The translations under genes and the position numbers were made by a program. Positions 1 to 13,118 of a stretch of DNA of 64,000 bases are shown here, in pieces (within the stretch, counting starts at the first letter, position 1; every line of letters begins with the position of its first letter). Source of the stretch: Siphonodentalium dalli (lineage: Eukaryota; Mollusca; Scaphopoda; Gadilida; Siphonodentaliidae); assembly GCA_032622095.1 (NCBI GenBank), contig CP136061.1, positions 26,166,991 to 26,230,990 on the forward strand, given 5' to 3'. Below the pieces are notes generated by a model. The model was not told the origin of the DNA. It did not search any database and saw only the letters and a program-made list of their open reading frames with translations.

Positions 1-440
1 TTGAAACACTCTATTGAAACACTCTATTGAAACATTTCAACATATCTGGGTTTGCTCCGGTCAGTCAGTAATTAGACATTATTAATAGCATATGTATTTA
101 CTTGTACAATTGATGTAAATCGCCTTACTATGGACGACTGTTGGTGGTATTTTTCCCGCAATGCTTTGCTAAACAAACTTTGATCTGACATCTCTTTTCA
201 CCATTGCTTAATTACAACCTTGTTTTCGATTATATTATGTATGCACAAGCATCTTGTTATTATTAGATTTGTATTACACCCCTATGCGCGATTTCAATTG
301 AAAACTCTGTTAATTAAAAGTGGTAATATCACTAGTGAATTATGTCATTTCCCGTGACGCCAATGACGTTACGTCGCTTACTGATCTAGAATGAATTTTC
401 GATGGTTGGTCTTTCTCCACATCGGGATATCATGCATTAA
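1..440. other. Non-coding host DNA
   Basis: No coding signal is visible. The first ~40 bases hold about three copies of a short direct repeat (TTGAAACACTCTA). The rest is AT-rich with no recognisable element. Confidence 0.5.
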
Positions 441-602
441 TTAAATAGAGTAATCAATTAGTTCCGAGAATTACATTCAATAATTCACTCGAGGCGAGAG
501 ACGTTTGGGTAAGAAACGCGCACCCGTTTCTTACCGACGTCTCTCGCCTCTCGTGGATTATTCAACGTAATTATCAGAACCAATTGATTACTCTCTATAT
601 AT
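441..602. repeat. Hairpin/MITE-like inverted repeat
   Basis: Two arms of about 75 bases pair across a short loop near 520. GAGTAATCAATT on the left matches AATTGATTACTC on the right, and GGCGAGAGACGT matches ACGTCTCTCGCC near the centre. Imperfect arms and no coding capacity fit an old foldback MITE. Target duplications were not resolved. Confidence 0.7.
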
Positions 603-741
603 TCCTTAACTTTTTTTCTAATTTACGTATGTGCCAGCTTACGTCATGCATGTACTAACGAAATGGATTTTCTCATCCCAAATATGTGACCAGTATGTTT
701 CATGTGTGACCCATTCCCTGATTTACACTGCTGGCATTGGT

Positions 742-905
742 GTGACTAGTATATATACTCGACTTTCAGTGATGGTATTTGTGCGTTTAGTATATATATC
801 ATTACTTTCAGTGATGGTATTTGTACGACTAGTATGTATTCTTTACTTTCCGTGACGGTATTTGTACGACTAGTATATATGTTTTTACTTTCAGTGACGG
901 TATTG
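742..905 (+). repeat. Tandem repeat that duplicates a splice acceptor
   Basis: Four degenerate copies of a ~42-base unit contain ACTTTCAGTGATGGTATTTG (copies start near 763, 805, 842 and 887). The last copy is the real 3' splice site and first codons of the phosphatase exon at 895. The upstream three are decoys inside the intron; one has lost its AG (TTTCCGTG). Confidence 0.65.
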
Positions 906-1030
906 GTGCCACAGGTATTTTCCTAGCGGCTGATTATCTTATAGATCAGAGCAGAATGGAAAGCAGCATTGATGTCCTTACTTGTGTTCAGAACCTCAGG
1001 GAGCAGAGAGCGGATATTATCCCTGAGCTT
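895..1030 (+). CDS. Receptor-type protein tyrosine phosphatase, penultimate exon
   Basis: This exon reads in frame as the end of the PTP signature, SDGIGATGIFLAADYL, followed by DQ..., SIDVLTCVQNLREQRADI and PEL. It matches the region after the HCS[AD]GxGx[ST]G phosphate-binding loop. The exon is bounded by a TTTCAG acceptor (893-894) and a GTAAGT donor at 1031. The catalytic His-Cys would lie in the preceding exon, outside the recognisable region. An Ala stands where most PTPs have the Arg (GIGxTG rather than GxGRTG), so this looks like a catalytically weak or inactive domain, as is common in the second (D2) domain of receptor PTPs. It would dephosphorylate, or merely bind, phosphotyrosine at the inner membrane face. 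No upstream exon was recognised in bases 1-741. Confidence 0.75.
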
Positions 1031-1621
1031 GTAAGTACCATGATGTGTTAACTAAAGTCCAATTTGCTTATTAGTCCTGGGCTGGTAGTACCCCTCGTGC
1101 ACCCCACTACTTAACTTCTTTCGTTATGTCCATATACCCTAATGTGTACTGGTCAGGAAAAATGATGTTAACAGCAAATATGTTGGGTCCTAGTGTACCT
1201 ACTTGGTCAATGTTTAGCCTTACTCAGTAACCATATTTTTCGATTATGATAGGGTGGGGAAACAGTTAATGACAAGGCAGTGACAAACTGTTATGTGTTC
1301 AATCGAAACACTATATATACTTTGTATTATCAATTTTCAAAGAAATTACCCATTTACGATGATAAAGTTTTGACACAATCGTATTCAATCAATGTATCAA
1401 AGACAACAACCGATCGCTGCCTGCTCAATTCACCATCCGATGAATAGAGAAATATAGTTCCCATATAATTCCGTTTATTTCGCAAATAGCTGACGAATTT
1501 CATCATAAAATTTCATCATATAATATATTCCCTTCTGGGAGATAAAAACAAATGTTCAACCACGAGTGTTTTGAGAACTTGAGAGTATAAATTATAGTCA
1601 ATAATGATTCCTTTGTTCTAG
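1031..1621 (+). other. Phase-0 intron of the phosphatase gene
   Basis: The intron starts GTAAGT and ends TTGTTCTAG. Joining the flanking exons keeps the PTP frame (PEL then EQYKFLYEAV). No other feature is visible inside. Confidence 0.7.
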
Positions 1622-1945
1622 GAGCAGTATAAATTTCTATATGAAGCAGTGAACAGAATATTCATAGACAACACTTATGATAGTCTGCCATACCAGAGAC
1701 CGACAAACTACGATCGACTGGAGAGGAATCAACCATCTGCTGCGAATGTGGCCATCGATAGAGACAGCACTTATGATACTGTGCCAAACCAAACACCGGC
1801 GAATTACGACCAATTCGAGACGAATCAGCCATCTTACAACCAATTAGAGAGAAACCAGCCGTCTGCTGCGAATGTAGGCGGTGATCGAGAATCAGCCTAC
1901 TTAGTTCCTATTGCACATTCCACAAAATCTGGGACTGTGGTGTAA
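1622..1945 (+). CDS. Receptor-type protein tyrosine phosphatase, last exon
   Basis: It begins EQYKFLYEAV, the conserved C-terminal helix of PTP domains (EQYxFLYxAL), so the domain ends within the first 12 codons. The remaining ~95 residues form a cytoplasmic tail rich in Asn, Tyr and Gln, with repeated TYD/YD blocks (NTYDSLPYQ, STYDTVPNQ, NYDQFE) and a duplicated ERNQPSAANV segment. The regular tyrosines look like candidate phosphorylation/SH2-binding sites (inference). The stop is TAA at 1943. The tail distinguishes this gene from vertebrate receptor PTPs, which usually end soon after D2. Confidence 0.75.
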   Translation, partial: EQYKFLYEAVNRIFIDNTYDSLPYQRPTNYDRLERNQPSAANVAIDRDSTYDTVPNQTPANYDQFETNQPSYNQLERNQPSAANVGGDRESAYLVPIAHSTKSGTVV

Positions 1946-2289
1946 ATGACCCCAAATAATATGGTTTGAATTTCGAATTTAGAACAGCGTGGAAAATTTA
2001 TGGTGATATTGTTACCATATTCATATTATAAAACATCTCATCATTTTAAACACCTCGCTGTCACTTCCGTATTAAGTGACATCCGACGGTGATGTTGAAT
2101 GAGAATTTGCAGAATTTCTGCACAACGAGACAAATTTTATTTGTGGGTAGCACGCAATCAGAAGTAATTCAAAGGAAATTGCTGTTCGAGCAAGACCTCA
2201 TGTTCAAAAGCAGATGGACTGGTTATTACTATACAGACAGCACAGATAGATATTTAAGAAAACACGATTTGACCGGCATACACCCCAGT
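1946..2289. other. 3' flank of the phosphatase gene
   Basis: No coding signal is seen. It probably contains the 3' UTR. No AATAAA is obvious directly after the stop before the repeat that follows. Confidence 0.4.
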
Positions 2290-3955
2290 TCAGCAGTTCA
2301 AAATCCCGTTCCGGGCTTTATTAGGGAAGTTCAGCAGATTATCACCTAAAATGCTGATCAGCAGATTTCCCGATTTTAGTTTAACTGAAATATAACGACG
2401 ATTTTGAACTGCTGAACTGGGGTGTATGTCGGCCAAATAGTGTTTTCTTTCTGGATTTCATTATGAACCATCAATAAAAAGTCATTTGCGCAACATATAC
2501 CCGACTATCCTCGTTAAAATCGTTTAAACTGCGTTCGGGGTATGTGCTGAACTGCTCGATATGAACTGCTGAACGGGATTTTGAACTGCTGAACTGGGGT
2601 GCAGGTCGGCCTATTTATTTTCTATCTCTGTACTTGGTTATGGCCCATCAATTACAAGTCATTTGCATAACCTAAACTCTGCTTACTTCTTTACAATTGA
2701 GTTAAACTGCGTTCGCGATAATCTACTGAACTGCAGTCGCCCTACTGCTGTACGGGATTTTGAACTGCTGAGCGGGCATGGCGGGCGGTCGAAATGTGTC
2801 CCCTTCCTGTATTTCCCTATGTTCCATCGATAAAAAATCATTTGCACATTATATACCCGACTATCCTCGTTAAAAATCGGTTGAACTGCGTTCGATGGAT
2901 TCTGCTGAACTGTTCCCGATAAAGTGCTGAACGGGATTTTGAACTGCTAAACCGGGGTGGACGTCTGCCAAATGGTCTTCTATCAACGTAGCTGGTTATA
3001 GACCATTGATAAAAAGCAATTTGCATCACCTGTACCCGATTATCTTCGTTAAAAATCAGTTAAACTCAGTTTTGGAGAACTGCTCCAGATAAAGTGCTGA
3101 ACGGGATTTTGAACTGCTGAACTGGGGTGTATGTCGGCCAAATCGAATTTTCTTCCTGTATTTCATTATGCTCCATCGATAAAAAGTCATTTGGACATTA
3201 TATACCCGACTATCCTGGTTAAAAATCGGTTAAACTGCGTTCGTGGAATCTGCTCGATGTGAACTGCTGAACGGAATTATGAACTGATGAACAGGGGTCG
3301 TCCAAAGGTTTTCTATCAACGTACCTGGTTATGGCCCATCGATCTCAGGTTATTTGCCTCACCTACACCCGAATATCTGCTTTAAAAATCGGTTAAACTG
3401 AGTTTTGGAGAATCTGCTGAACTGTTCCAGATAAAGTGCTGAGCGGGATTTTGAACTGCTGAGCTGGGGTGTATGTCGGCCAAATCGTGTTTTCTTCCTG
3501 TATTTTATTATGGACATCAATAAAAGAGTCATTTGCACAACACATACCCGACTGCGTTCGGGTAATCTGCTGAACTGCTCGATATGAACTGCTGAACGGG
3601 ATTTTGAACTGCTGAACTGGCCAAATGATTTTCTATCCATGTACCTGGTTATGGCCCATCAACTACAAGTCATTTTCACCACCTAAACTCTGCTTACTTC
3701 GTTACAATTGAGTTAAACTGCATTCGCGATAATCTGCTGAACTGCAGCCGCCGTATTGCTGAACGGGATTTTGAACTGCTGAACGGGCATGGCGGGCGGT
3801 CAAAATGTGTGCCCTTCCTGTATTGTCATATATCACTTATATTACGTGTCATTTACACAACCTACAACCCGCCATCTTCGTTATATTTGAGTTAAACTAA
3901 AATCGGGAAATCTGCTGATCAGCATTTTAGGTGATAACCTGCTGATCAGCTGTTG
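2290..3955. repeat. Inverted-repeat element filled with a ~175-bp satellite
   Basis: About eight copies of GGGATTTTGAACTGCTGA recur near 2574, 2755, 2932, 3102, 3271, 3451, 3596 and 3768, giving a monomer of 145-181 bases. The array is bracketed by inverted copies: CACCTAAAATGCTGATCAGC near 2344 returns reverse-complemented as GCTGATCAGCATTTTAGGTG near 3913. This looks like a non-autonomous element with internal tandem repeats. The short ORFs here are translations of the satellite. Confidence 0.7.
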
Positions 3956-6900
3956 ACTCGCACAAGTTTTGTAAGTTGCTATATGATGATAATTTGCCAA
4001 TTAGATCAGATGGTGTTGCATCACAAAGATCATGTCATTTTATTAAGTTTCCTCCACCTTCTTGCCGGTGGATCTGATAGTATGTAATTGAGCAATAAAG
4101 CTATACATCTATTTGGTTTAGGTGATTATGCCATTCGTCATATGTAGACCAAATATACTGGTAGTAACTATGTGATATTGGCCACATACATGGCCTAGAC
4201 ATTGGCCACACACAGAGAGCATGTACCTAATACCAAAGGGAAGTGCATGGCGGAATATAGGTACAGGGTGGAAACTTCCGTCAAAATTGATACTAGTGCA
4301 GTGCGGAGTAGAAGCACAGGTGGAAGCATTCTTACAAAAGGCAATAATTATTCAAATGCCATGAAGTGCAAGAACGTAATAACATAACGTAATAATTCTT
4401 GTAAGAAGATATCTGTTTTGCGACCACCACTTTGAGAACCAATTTGCGGGTATTTTATTATTTGTGGAGACCTGAATAAGCATCGTGTAGGGTGGAATGT
4501 TTTTAATGAATAAAAACGTATATTTTTATTTGGTACACAAGAGTAGCGTTTGATTAAAATAATATTGGCAAAACTTTCAATGCTAGATTTATTTCAGGAA
4601 GCACAATATATTAACTTTTGTACATGTAAAAATTTACCAGTACTTGTATCTGTTCCTTAATTATGTATTTCACTGTAGGTTGAGGTCCCAACTCGAAATA
4701 AGTGACTGCGAGTGATTATGCTTTGCGGTGCATTAAATTATGGAATTTCTCCTGGGAAATTAATTCAACGATTATTGCGATATCGGCTCACAAAAGTGAC
4801 AGAAAAGCATGCAATTTCGAGTTGGAACCTTCACTTACATTGATGTACATTATTAAGGAACAGATAATAACTAAGAAATATATAAGGTTTCCTGCCAAAC
4901 CTTCAAAATGTTCCCAGGTTTTGTACTGGTGGAATATGATATCTACGGGCATTAGCCAGAGTAGAGAATCATGGTACGATCTAGTGTGTGTATAGGCAAT
5001 ATTGCTTGAGTGATACTCACTTTGAATACATTGATTATATCGTATGAAATTTGTTGTTAACAATTTCCTGCGAGTTGAGTAAATATAATTATAAATTTGT
5101 CAGAAATCTATCAGCTAACCGCCAAAATGGAAGATTCTGGTGGTGGTATCACTCGCCCAATTTTTATGCAATCATTTGACGAGAAAATTCTCCATGGACA
5201 TTTTCACATCCGTGTATAATTCGCAGACTCCTGGGGAAAAATAGCAATGAAACCAAAATATACTATATCAGTGACAAGGTCCATAAGTCCGATTATGGGA
5301 ATAACACACCATCTATCATATTCATCATAGATTATCAAAATCTTTTCACTCAGTCATAATATATTTCAGTGTGCCTTATTGACCATGACATTTCCTTTCT
5401 TTTGATGTATAACTACTACTGTAATTTTGGGATTAAAATGTGTCGCCAGTCTCACTGTGCACCTAATATTATCAATAATTCTAGAACATTGTCAACTCAG
5501 TCAAAATATGCCCCAGTATCTTATTTGGGCATACAATTTTCTTTCATTTGATATATAACTTGACGAACGCAATATAAGCGAAATTGACATAACGTACGAG
5601 GAATTCTCAAGTTCGGCAATTACGATCGTAATAATTGAATTGGTATCCGTGTATAATCACAACTGACTGGACAGGGAAACTGACGACCGTTTTTCGTCGG
5701 TAGGTTTTGCTCGTTTCCAATACGATATCTCGACTTCCCTTCATTTCATACTGTCATAATATACGTCAAAAGAAAGAAGATTTCATGGCCAAAAATACAC
5801 AATGAAACATAGTGTGACTGAGAAGAAACATTTTGAGAATCTATGAGGAATATGATAAATGGTTTGTTTTACCCAAAACATTACTTGTAAACCTTGTCAC
5901 TGTTATATAGTTATACCTGGCAGTTTCCCCAGGGGCCTGTGTTATAAATAAAATGAAATAACAATCATGAGTACTTGTCTGTATATGTGTATATAAATGT
6001 ATTGTATGACACGCATGCACACTGCAATTGTATCATGTATGTCTATCTCTAAAGACTTCATATTAACATGCGCGTTTCTCGGATTGCAAGGCTGTGATGT
6101 AGTCATATCGATTTCCACAATCCGTGTTAATTTCACTCAAACCTTATTAACCATGCGTGCAGGGGTAACACGCTTTTTTTTACAGTGTAACCACCATGGA
6201 ATCCAGCCATTTATAGGGCCATCTCCAAAAATACTCAACAGAATATATCCCACAAAAGAAGTAACGTGAGTCAAAAATGAGAGATAAGTGCACTCAGGTA
6301 TACAAAGAACCAAATATAACAACCTGATAATTATAACGAAAATGAGTAAAGGCTTAACCATTTCAAGAGCTGCACAAATATCCTGTACCTGCCAGTGCAT
6401 TCTCCTATATATATATACGAGTCTCGTATATACATGTATAACAGAATGTGCTGGCTTTAAAAATTAAGGTAAATATTGTTAGATCAATGTATTTTCATAT
6501 ATGCGAGGATTCCTATGTGAGACACGCATATATAAGAGAACGCAAAATTACAGAAAGCTCCAGTCATGAAAGTGTTAGGCCATTTACTCATTTTCATTAT
6601 AATTACCATTTTGGTTTACATTAATGAATTTTGCATTTTTAATTCCTGAATCAAATTAATTCATTTGCATACGTTCTGTTGAATAGAGTAGAACACATGT
6701 TCACGCTGGCGGTAGCTATTTTAGCCATTTAGCCATTAAATTGTAAATGGCGAAGAAAGAAAATGTCCAAATGGCGAAAAAAATGGCTAAAATAAATTCC
6801 TCCCGAATGTGTCAATCTGGACACGGTGGCGACTTACTTACTTTAAAAAATGATTTATAAGAAATTAACCATTGAAATTGGACATCCGGACAACAAAGGC

Positions 6901-8587
6901 GTCAATTCGGTTCAATTCAAGTCCGCACCTCGTGTATGTTACACGATTCGATGGGCTTGGAGCAATTATCAATATGTGTACAATGGTGTTGATTTCATGC
7001 AGTGTCCATGGCGGACGCTTTAAGTGACGGGGGTTTTTGTTGTGAGTCAAATTTCCAAAACCGATCGATCTTTCCAAGTAGCCGCGATTAAAATTCACCT
7101 AATTGCGTAGTCACCAGGGTATACTTACTATTTCCCCGCGGTTTGAACAAATATACAAATATGCACCAAATATGCATATGCTTAGATAAAACTATGCACA
7201 CGCTGGCAAATAAATAAAACCATTTCAGGTTGCGTTCAAATATCGTATTGCATATTTTCGCTATATGTTAATACACCGAATATTTGTGATGGTCAATAAA
7301 AACTTTCGTTCTGTATGGAATCGTTTTGCAGGATGTTATTGTTATTTACAAGTACTCATGTTGCTTATATTACATTGTTATTGTTTTCTTTTGTCAATAA
7401 AATGTAATATACGTTCAATTTATCTCAAAATATGTTCCCAAATAAGTGGCTAAAGTAGATTCAAAGTGGATACAAATATTGGTATTTGGCTGACACAATG
7501 GCTAAAGGAATGTCTAGACCAGCGGGAACACTGGACTAGAACATGGTCCAATAAATGGATGGATTAACGTAAGTCTCACTTTAAAGACAGCCAAGGCGTT
7601 CATAGTGGGTCAATGTGCAAAAATATAAAATTCTGTAAAAATATCACCAGTTAGGGTGGATACACACATGCATGTAATTTCTGTATGTAAAACCCATGTA
7701 TTTTACATGGTCACACCGATCATTAGTCGCCTGCGCGCGATCGGACAATTTCAACAGGGGAGACAAGTGAGCAGTTATAAGCCATTATCAAACTAACTGC
7801 TATCAAGAAATTCCAGGCCAGTCATAAATTCTTTCATGGATGCCGAAATGAATAAATCATCTCTGATATCTGTTGCTGTTTTTCAGGAGTTTTAATTCTT
7901 TTCAAAAAGTGTTTTGAGTCCATCGATTTTATACTTCATTTGTTTATCGTCATTTCAGGGTAATCCAAAATAAAAAATAAAATGTGCAGAAATTGAAGCT
8001 CTTTTATTGCGATTGCATGCGATACACGAGTGTTTAATGTTCAGTAACAATCCGATATCGTCCTATAATACCTTGAATAACAGGCATTGGAAAATTATGA
8101 CACACAATACCGATTCGTTGAGATTCCTTGGATAGTTTAAGAGCGAGCTCATATGATATCCCCCCACTTTTCACCCAGACTTTACATAACAGTATATGTT
8201 TTTCAAACCAAAGGTTGACCAAGTTCCTAAATATCACAATTTTAATGTGTACACGCTTGAATTATAACATTTTGGACCATAATCCATGATTGGGCAGGGG
8301 GCTGGTTTTTGAAAGCTTCGAATGACTAAGGGATTTAGTTAAATGTATCAGTCGGGATTATATGGGCATGAATGTACAATATTTTTAACTTAAATATTCC
8401 AAAGTTGCAAAATTTGAATATACATATATAAGACAAGAGAGGAAAGTTGACTTAGTTATGAACTCCTAGAGCTAGACAACCTTTTCCCCAGAATGAAGAC
8501 ACACAGCAAACCACTTTCCGCACTCAAATTTAAAGCTGTAATATTATGTTCATAATTATATGAAAGCATAAATTGCTGAATATTATA
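3956..8587. other. Host DNA without recognisable genes
   Basis: Several short ORFs (under 100 codons) exist on both strands but none shows domain motifs, splice context or conservation within the window. AT-rich simple stretches and a short imperfect palindrome near 6400-6440 (CTCCTATATATATAT...) are the only structure seen. Confidence 0.45.
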
Positions 8588-11475
8588 TTAAAGGTACTCA
8601 TTCCGATCAGACGCTTCTAAATTACTATTTATTTGGCTTCGGGGGTAAACAATATTCGATTTGAGTCGAGGAACCCACCCATCAAATCTCATGGTGATTA
8701 GATATCGATGTTTGAAGTTTGCTGTTTCTATTGTTTGTGGACCAGATCTTATCCAGGGGCCTGTTTCATGAAGCATGGTCATAAGATGATCTTAAGATGG
8801 ACTTAATCTAAGATCTAAGGTGGATCTTATGATGTAACTTTTCCGTTTCAAGAACGCGTTTCACAAAACAAGATTAAGTCCTACTTAAGTAGTAAGTTAA
8901 GTTCCCGCTCATTTAGACTGGTTATCGACAATTTTCTACAGACCGGAACGAAAAAATGTGGGCTTTTGCAATCTTTATGTACGGCATTGAGAGGTTATCG
9001 AGAAAGAGCCGAGTCCGAGTTGACATTATTGTGTGACAGGGATGCTGGATAGCGGCTGGGATGGGTTGGGCGAATCAGCGCATGTATCTTAGTGTCTATA
9101 GTCAATGCATGGCCTTATATTAGCATATGTATCTTAGACTTGTATGAGTTCCACGATGTAAATTCGAACATGAATACATCGCAGGCTCTTAAAATGACGA
9201 GCTTTGCGTTTACTGACGAGTGGCGGTGTCAGAAATAAGACAATATAATTATATGGATCGATGCATGACTGCGACCATGCATTCACTCCGAGTTAATCAA
9301 CTAGGAGCAATGATCAGGCGGCGATTTTTTTTATGAGAGCCGACATAACTCGTATATTATCGACCACCGCTTTCTACGTGTAGCAATAATCAAAATAAAT
9401 CGGCGATGTCATCAGGACACACATAGGTCATTTTTCGATTCAAAGGGAAATGAAAAATATTTGTTAGAGTAACTTTTTTTTATTATTTGTATGCAGATGT
9501 TTTATGCGGTTGTCATACCGTGATATATATATAAAACTACGTTTTCGTTAGCACATTCGTATTAAGGGGTGTCATACCATACGGGTGTGTATACCATATA
9601 TACAATATGCTGTACAACGGTCATCCAACCAGCCTTGAAAATCACGACATATGGGCGTGGGAATAAACTCAATAAAAATAATATTCTCTATAGAAAATTG
9701 TCACTATTTCTAAAATATATTTTAATAAAGAGCGTTTGTGTTACCTTTCCTATATGACATATCTGCTTTGTAAACAGCCGACGGAAATTTGGAAAGAGGA
9801 AAGAATCAATACGTTAATTGATCTCATTTTATCCCATCTCCCACCCACACATGGAATAACATAGAGGAGATTGTGAGCTTTGAGCTAGGCAATAATTCTT
9901 ATCAAAAGTTTAATTCGTGGGTAATACAATTTTATAATATATATTATCTATAGGTCACACGCACAGCTGATAATTTACTATATCCTACATTCGACGAGGC
10001 TCGGGGTGGCTAGTTGGTCTCTGTGGGGGCCGAGGGGGGGGGGGGTACATCGTGCAATTTCCAACTGCACCCGCCCCTTCATTGAACCGGGCCAAACTTC
10101 CATGTTCGCGAAATGCCATGTCCACCCCACCCGTTGGATTTAAACTTTCCAATTGGTATCTCAAATATTCCAAAAGTTCGAAATTTCAAATCTGACGCCC
10201 CTAAAGTTGGTGATTTTCGGTTGCTGCTGTTTGTCTAAAACAACACATTCCTTTACTAGTTAGAAATTCAAACAATTGAAACCTATATATAGTGTACGAT
10301 TAATGTTCTTGTCAGGCATGAAATTTTCAATTGCTAAACATTTTGACCAAAGTGTGTGTGTGTGTGTGGGGGGGGGGGTGGGGGGGGGGGGGGGGTAGAC
10401 AACACCCAAACCCCATTCGCCACGTCCCTGATGATAAGTCTGTACTCTGAATTGTTTTTACCAAATTAACCCTATGGTTATACGGTGGGGGTGGGGTTGC
10501 CCTCTCCAAACATTGGTTTTGGAATGTTTGAAGTACCAGTTGGAATGTTTAAACCCAAAGAGAATTTGGTGTTGTTTAAGAGGATGTAGTTGGACATTTC
10601 GAGGCGAACACCCCCTCTCACTCTGTAGCCACGACCCTGTATACCAGACGACGAATTGCCCACCCAGAGAATGTACAGATATCTCCGTAATTGCAAAATA
10701 ACATAGGCCGCCATACTTGTGATCGATATGCCACTTATCACGTGGGTCTTAACTTTAAGATTATCTTATGACACCTCACAGCAGTCTTAAAGTTAAGACC
10801 AAAGTTAAGACCATCTTAAGTTAAGATCTTGTTCGTGAAACGCACTTATGACTGAAGTTTGAACTTATGATCATCTTAAGTCCCAACTATGTCATAAGTT
10901 GCTTTCATGAAACAGGGCCCAGGTTGATGGGGTCTGACGCGAAAACACAGTTAAAAAGCGCGCTCGTGCAGTTAAGTATGTACCAGTCATTATACTGATT
11001 ATCGCCCTTGCATTAAAATATCATAATTATTATTAGACACGCCCTAGTATCTGTCACAATACACTGTACCTAGGCATGTAACATACACAGAACCAACATT
11101 TTCTGTGCATAGCTGTAATAAATTGTCGAGAGCCAGTCTAAAAGCGCGCGAACTTAAATTAATACTTAAGTAGGACTTAATCTTGTTTTGTGAAATGCGT
11201 TCTTGAAACGGAAAAGTTAAATCATAGGATCCACCTTAGATCTTAGATTAAGTCCATCTTAAGATAATCTTATGACATTGCTTCATGAAACAGGCCCCTG
11301 GACTATGTACTCAAACGGACAAATTGCGGTTGTAAGATGGATAACTCGAAAATCAAGTGGTTATTATTGTTTGAGCTTTGATGGGTGGGTTCCTCGACTC
11401 GAATCAAATATTTTTTACCCCCGAAGCCAAAGAAATAGTAACTTAGGAGCATCTGATCGGATTGAGTACCTTTAA
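8588..11475. mobile_element. DNA element with ~330-bp terminal inverted repeats
   Basis: Bases 8588-8925 return reverse-complemented at about 11130-11475. Shared landmarks include AAAGGTACTCA at the outer ends, GGAACCCACCCATCAAA, GGGGCCTGTTTCATGAAGCA, AGATCTAAGGTGGATC and AAGATTAAGTCCTACTTAAG. A third, shorter copy of the TTCATGAAACAGG motif with CTTAAGAT repeats sits at 10744-10919. No transposase ORF is recognisable inside, so it is non-autonomous. The interior carries G runs and a (GT)n tract. Confidence 0.65.
10030..10052. repeat. G-rich simple repeat
   Basis: A run of G residues lies inside the TIR-flanked element, and a second GT/G-rich tract follows at about 10352-10396. The apparent proline-rich ORFs on the minus strand are translations of these tracts. 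Confidence 0.6.
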
Positions 11476-13118
11476 TCACTCGTAGCAAACAGACACGACA
11501 GAAATGACTGCCAACTACAATATTTATAAGTCAGGAGTGGCTTCGTGGGTAGGGGCAGGACTCAGGGTGCTGTATGACCCCACCCACCCGTCGAGGAAAT
11601 ATCAATGATCAGTCTGGTAGCTTCCGGGATAATATAGCCCCCCCCCCCCATGTTAGGTATCATATTCCATGCGTTGGAGAAATCCTGGAGCCATCATTGG
11701 TACAAAAATCAAGTGAAGACTGACAATGATTTAAAAGGAAAGTCCAACATTTGAGTTATCGTGATAACAATTATTTTAAGCGGCCTGACGACTTCGTTCA
11801 GTCAACGGCTCTCAGCACATTCAGAGCTTGGTTCAATGTGGCCAAACATAGTCGCAATCATTGGGTTCTCAGCGAACACAGATTACATTGTGTGTATGAT
11901 CCACGTAAAACGACAAATACACGACATTCACAGATATTACATGCATGTGTGTATCCACCCCAAGAAGAGGTATTCTTATTATTCATTATTGATAACTCTC
12001 CAAAAACAAACTATTGTGTGATGACACCGTTGTTATTTAACCCTATACCCAACAAAACGGCCACAAACGCCCAAATAAAGCTTCAACAGCCTAAAATTTC
12101 TTCGGTCTGTCTCAATAACACCCAGTCTGAGTAAACTCATACCTAAATATTCATTACAACATTGAATATAAGGTCTGACGGATAACATCGATATTTCATT
12201 TCCAAGTCCTCGGGATTCCGTAATCTGATTGATTGCGTAAATTATTTTCCGTCCAATGAAACCGTATGGGTTGATAAACAAGTGTTAATGGGCGGAGACT
12301 CCCATAATGTCACCTCTAAATATCATTCTGAACTCCTCGACCTGTGACCTCTGCGGCTGAACTCCTCGACCTGTGACCGCGACGAGGTTTGCCGAATGCT
12401 CTAAATATAGTAACACAGCGGAATTTCGAGGCTTGCAAATTCAACAGAGACAGAAAAAATTGCTTCGAAATTATATATTCGGTACGATTCCGATTAATTT
12501 GAAGGATGTGCTGGACCTGATAGATAGGCCTGCGTATGGTACCAACTTGGCCTCCCATAAATATAAATAGAACTTTACTCATGTCCGTGTATTTTTTATT
12601 TACTTTATTGTAACATATGTGGTTTGCAAATCGACAAATTATTTGCCGTAAAAAAAAAGTCATCTGAAAGTCAAACACCGAGGAAATGACTTAATTTTAT
12701 GCTTTTAAATAGTTCTAAAGCATCATTTTTGATGACGACCTAATTTTTTGCTCTCGGATGCAGCTTTCCCGTTTATGCAGCGAGTTCATCTCCCGAAAAA
12801 AGAATAGTCGCACACACGACAAATATTATCTTCTGTAAGTTTTAATGTCGCGACACAGGCCTTCTGTGGGTTGATGAGTCGGCGAAGCACAACAAATAAC
12901 ACGTGGGGACACCTGTCAATCATCGATGTATTTAAAAAAATCCGTGACGTCATTTTGGGGAAGCTCTTCGCTGAATAGAAATGGTTTTGGCTACATTAGC
13001 TCCAGACTCTATATTTCAAATATTGAGTCGACGTTCACTCAGACTGAATAACACCATACAATTATGGATATCATTGGAACCGGTTCATTGACCACATTGT
13101 GATGGTTACAGTTATTAC
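11476..13118. other. Host DNA without recognisable genes
   Basis: Two overlapping short ORFs near 11750-12134 show no family resemblance. A perfect 20-base direct repeat (GAACTCCTCGACCTGTGACC) occurs twice near 12331-12378. Nothing else is visible. Confidence 0.4.

Noticed and set aside
11751-12134. 127-codon ORF
   Set aside because: Low-complexity composition, no motif, overlapping ORF in another frame of similar quality.
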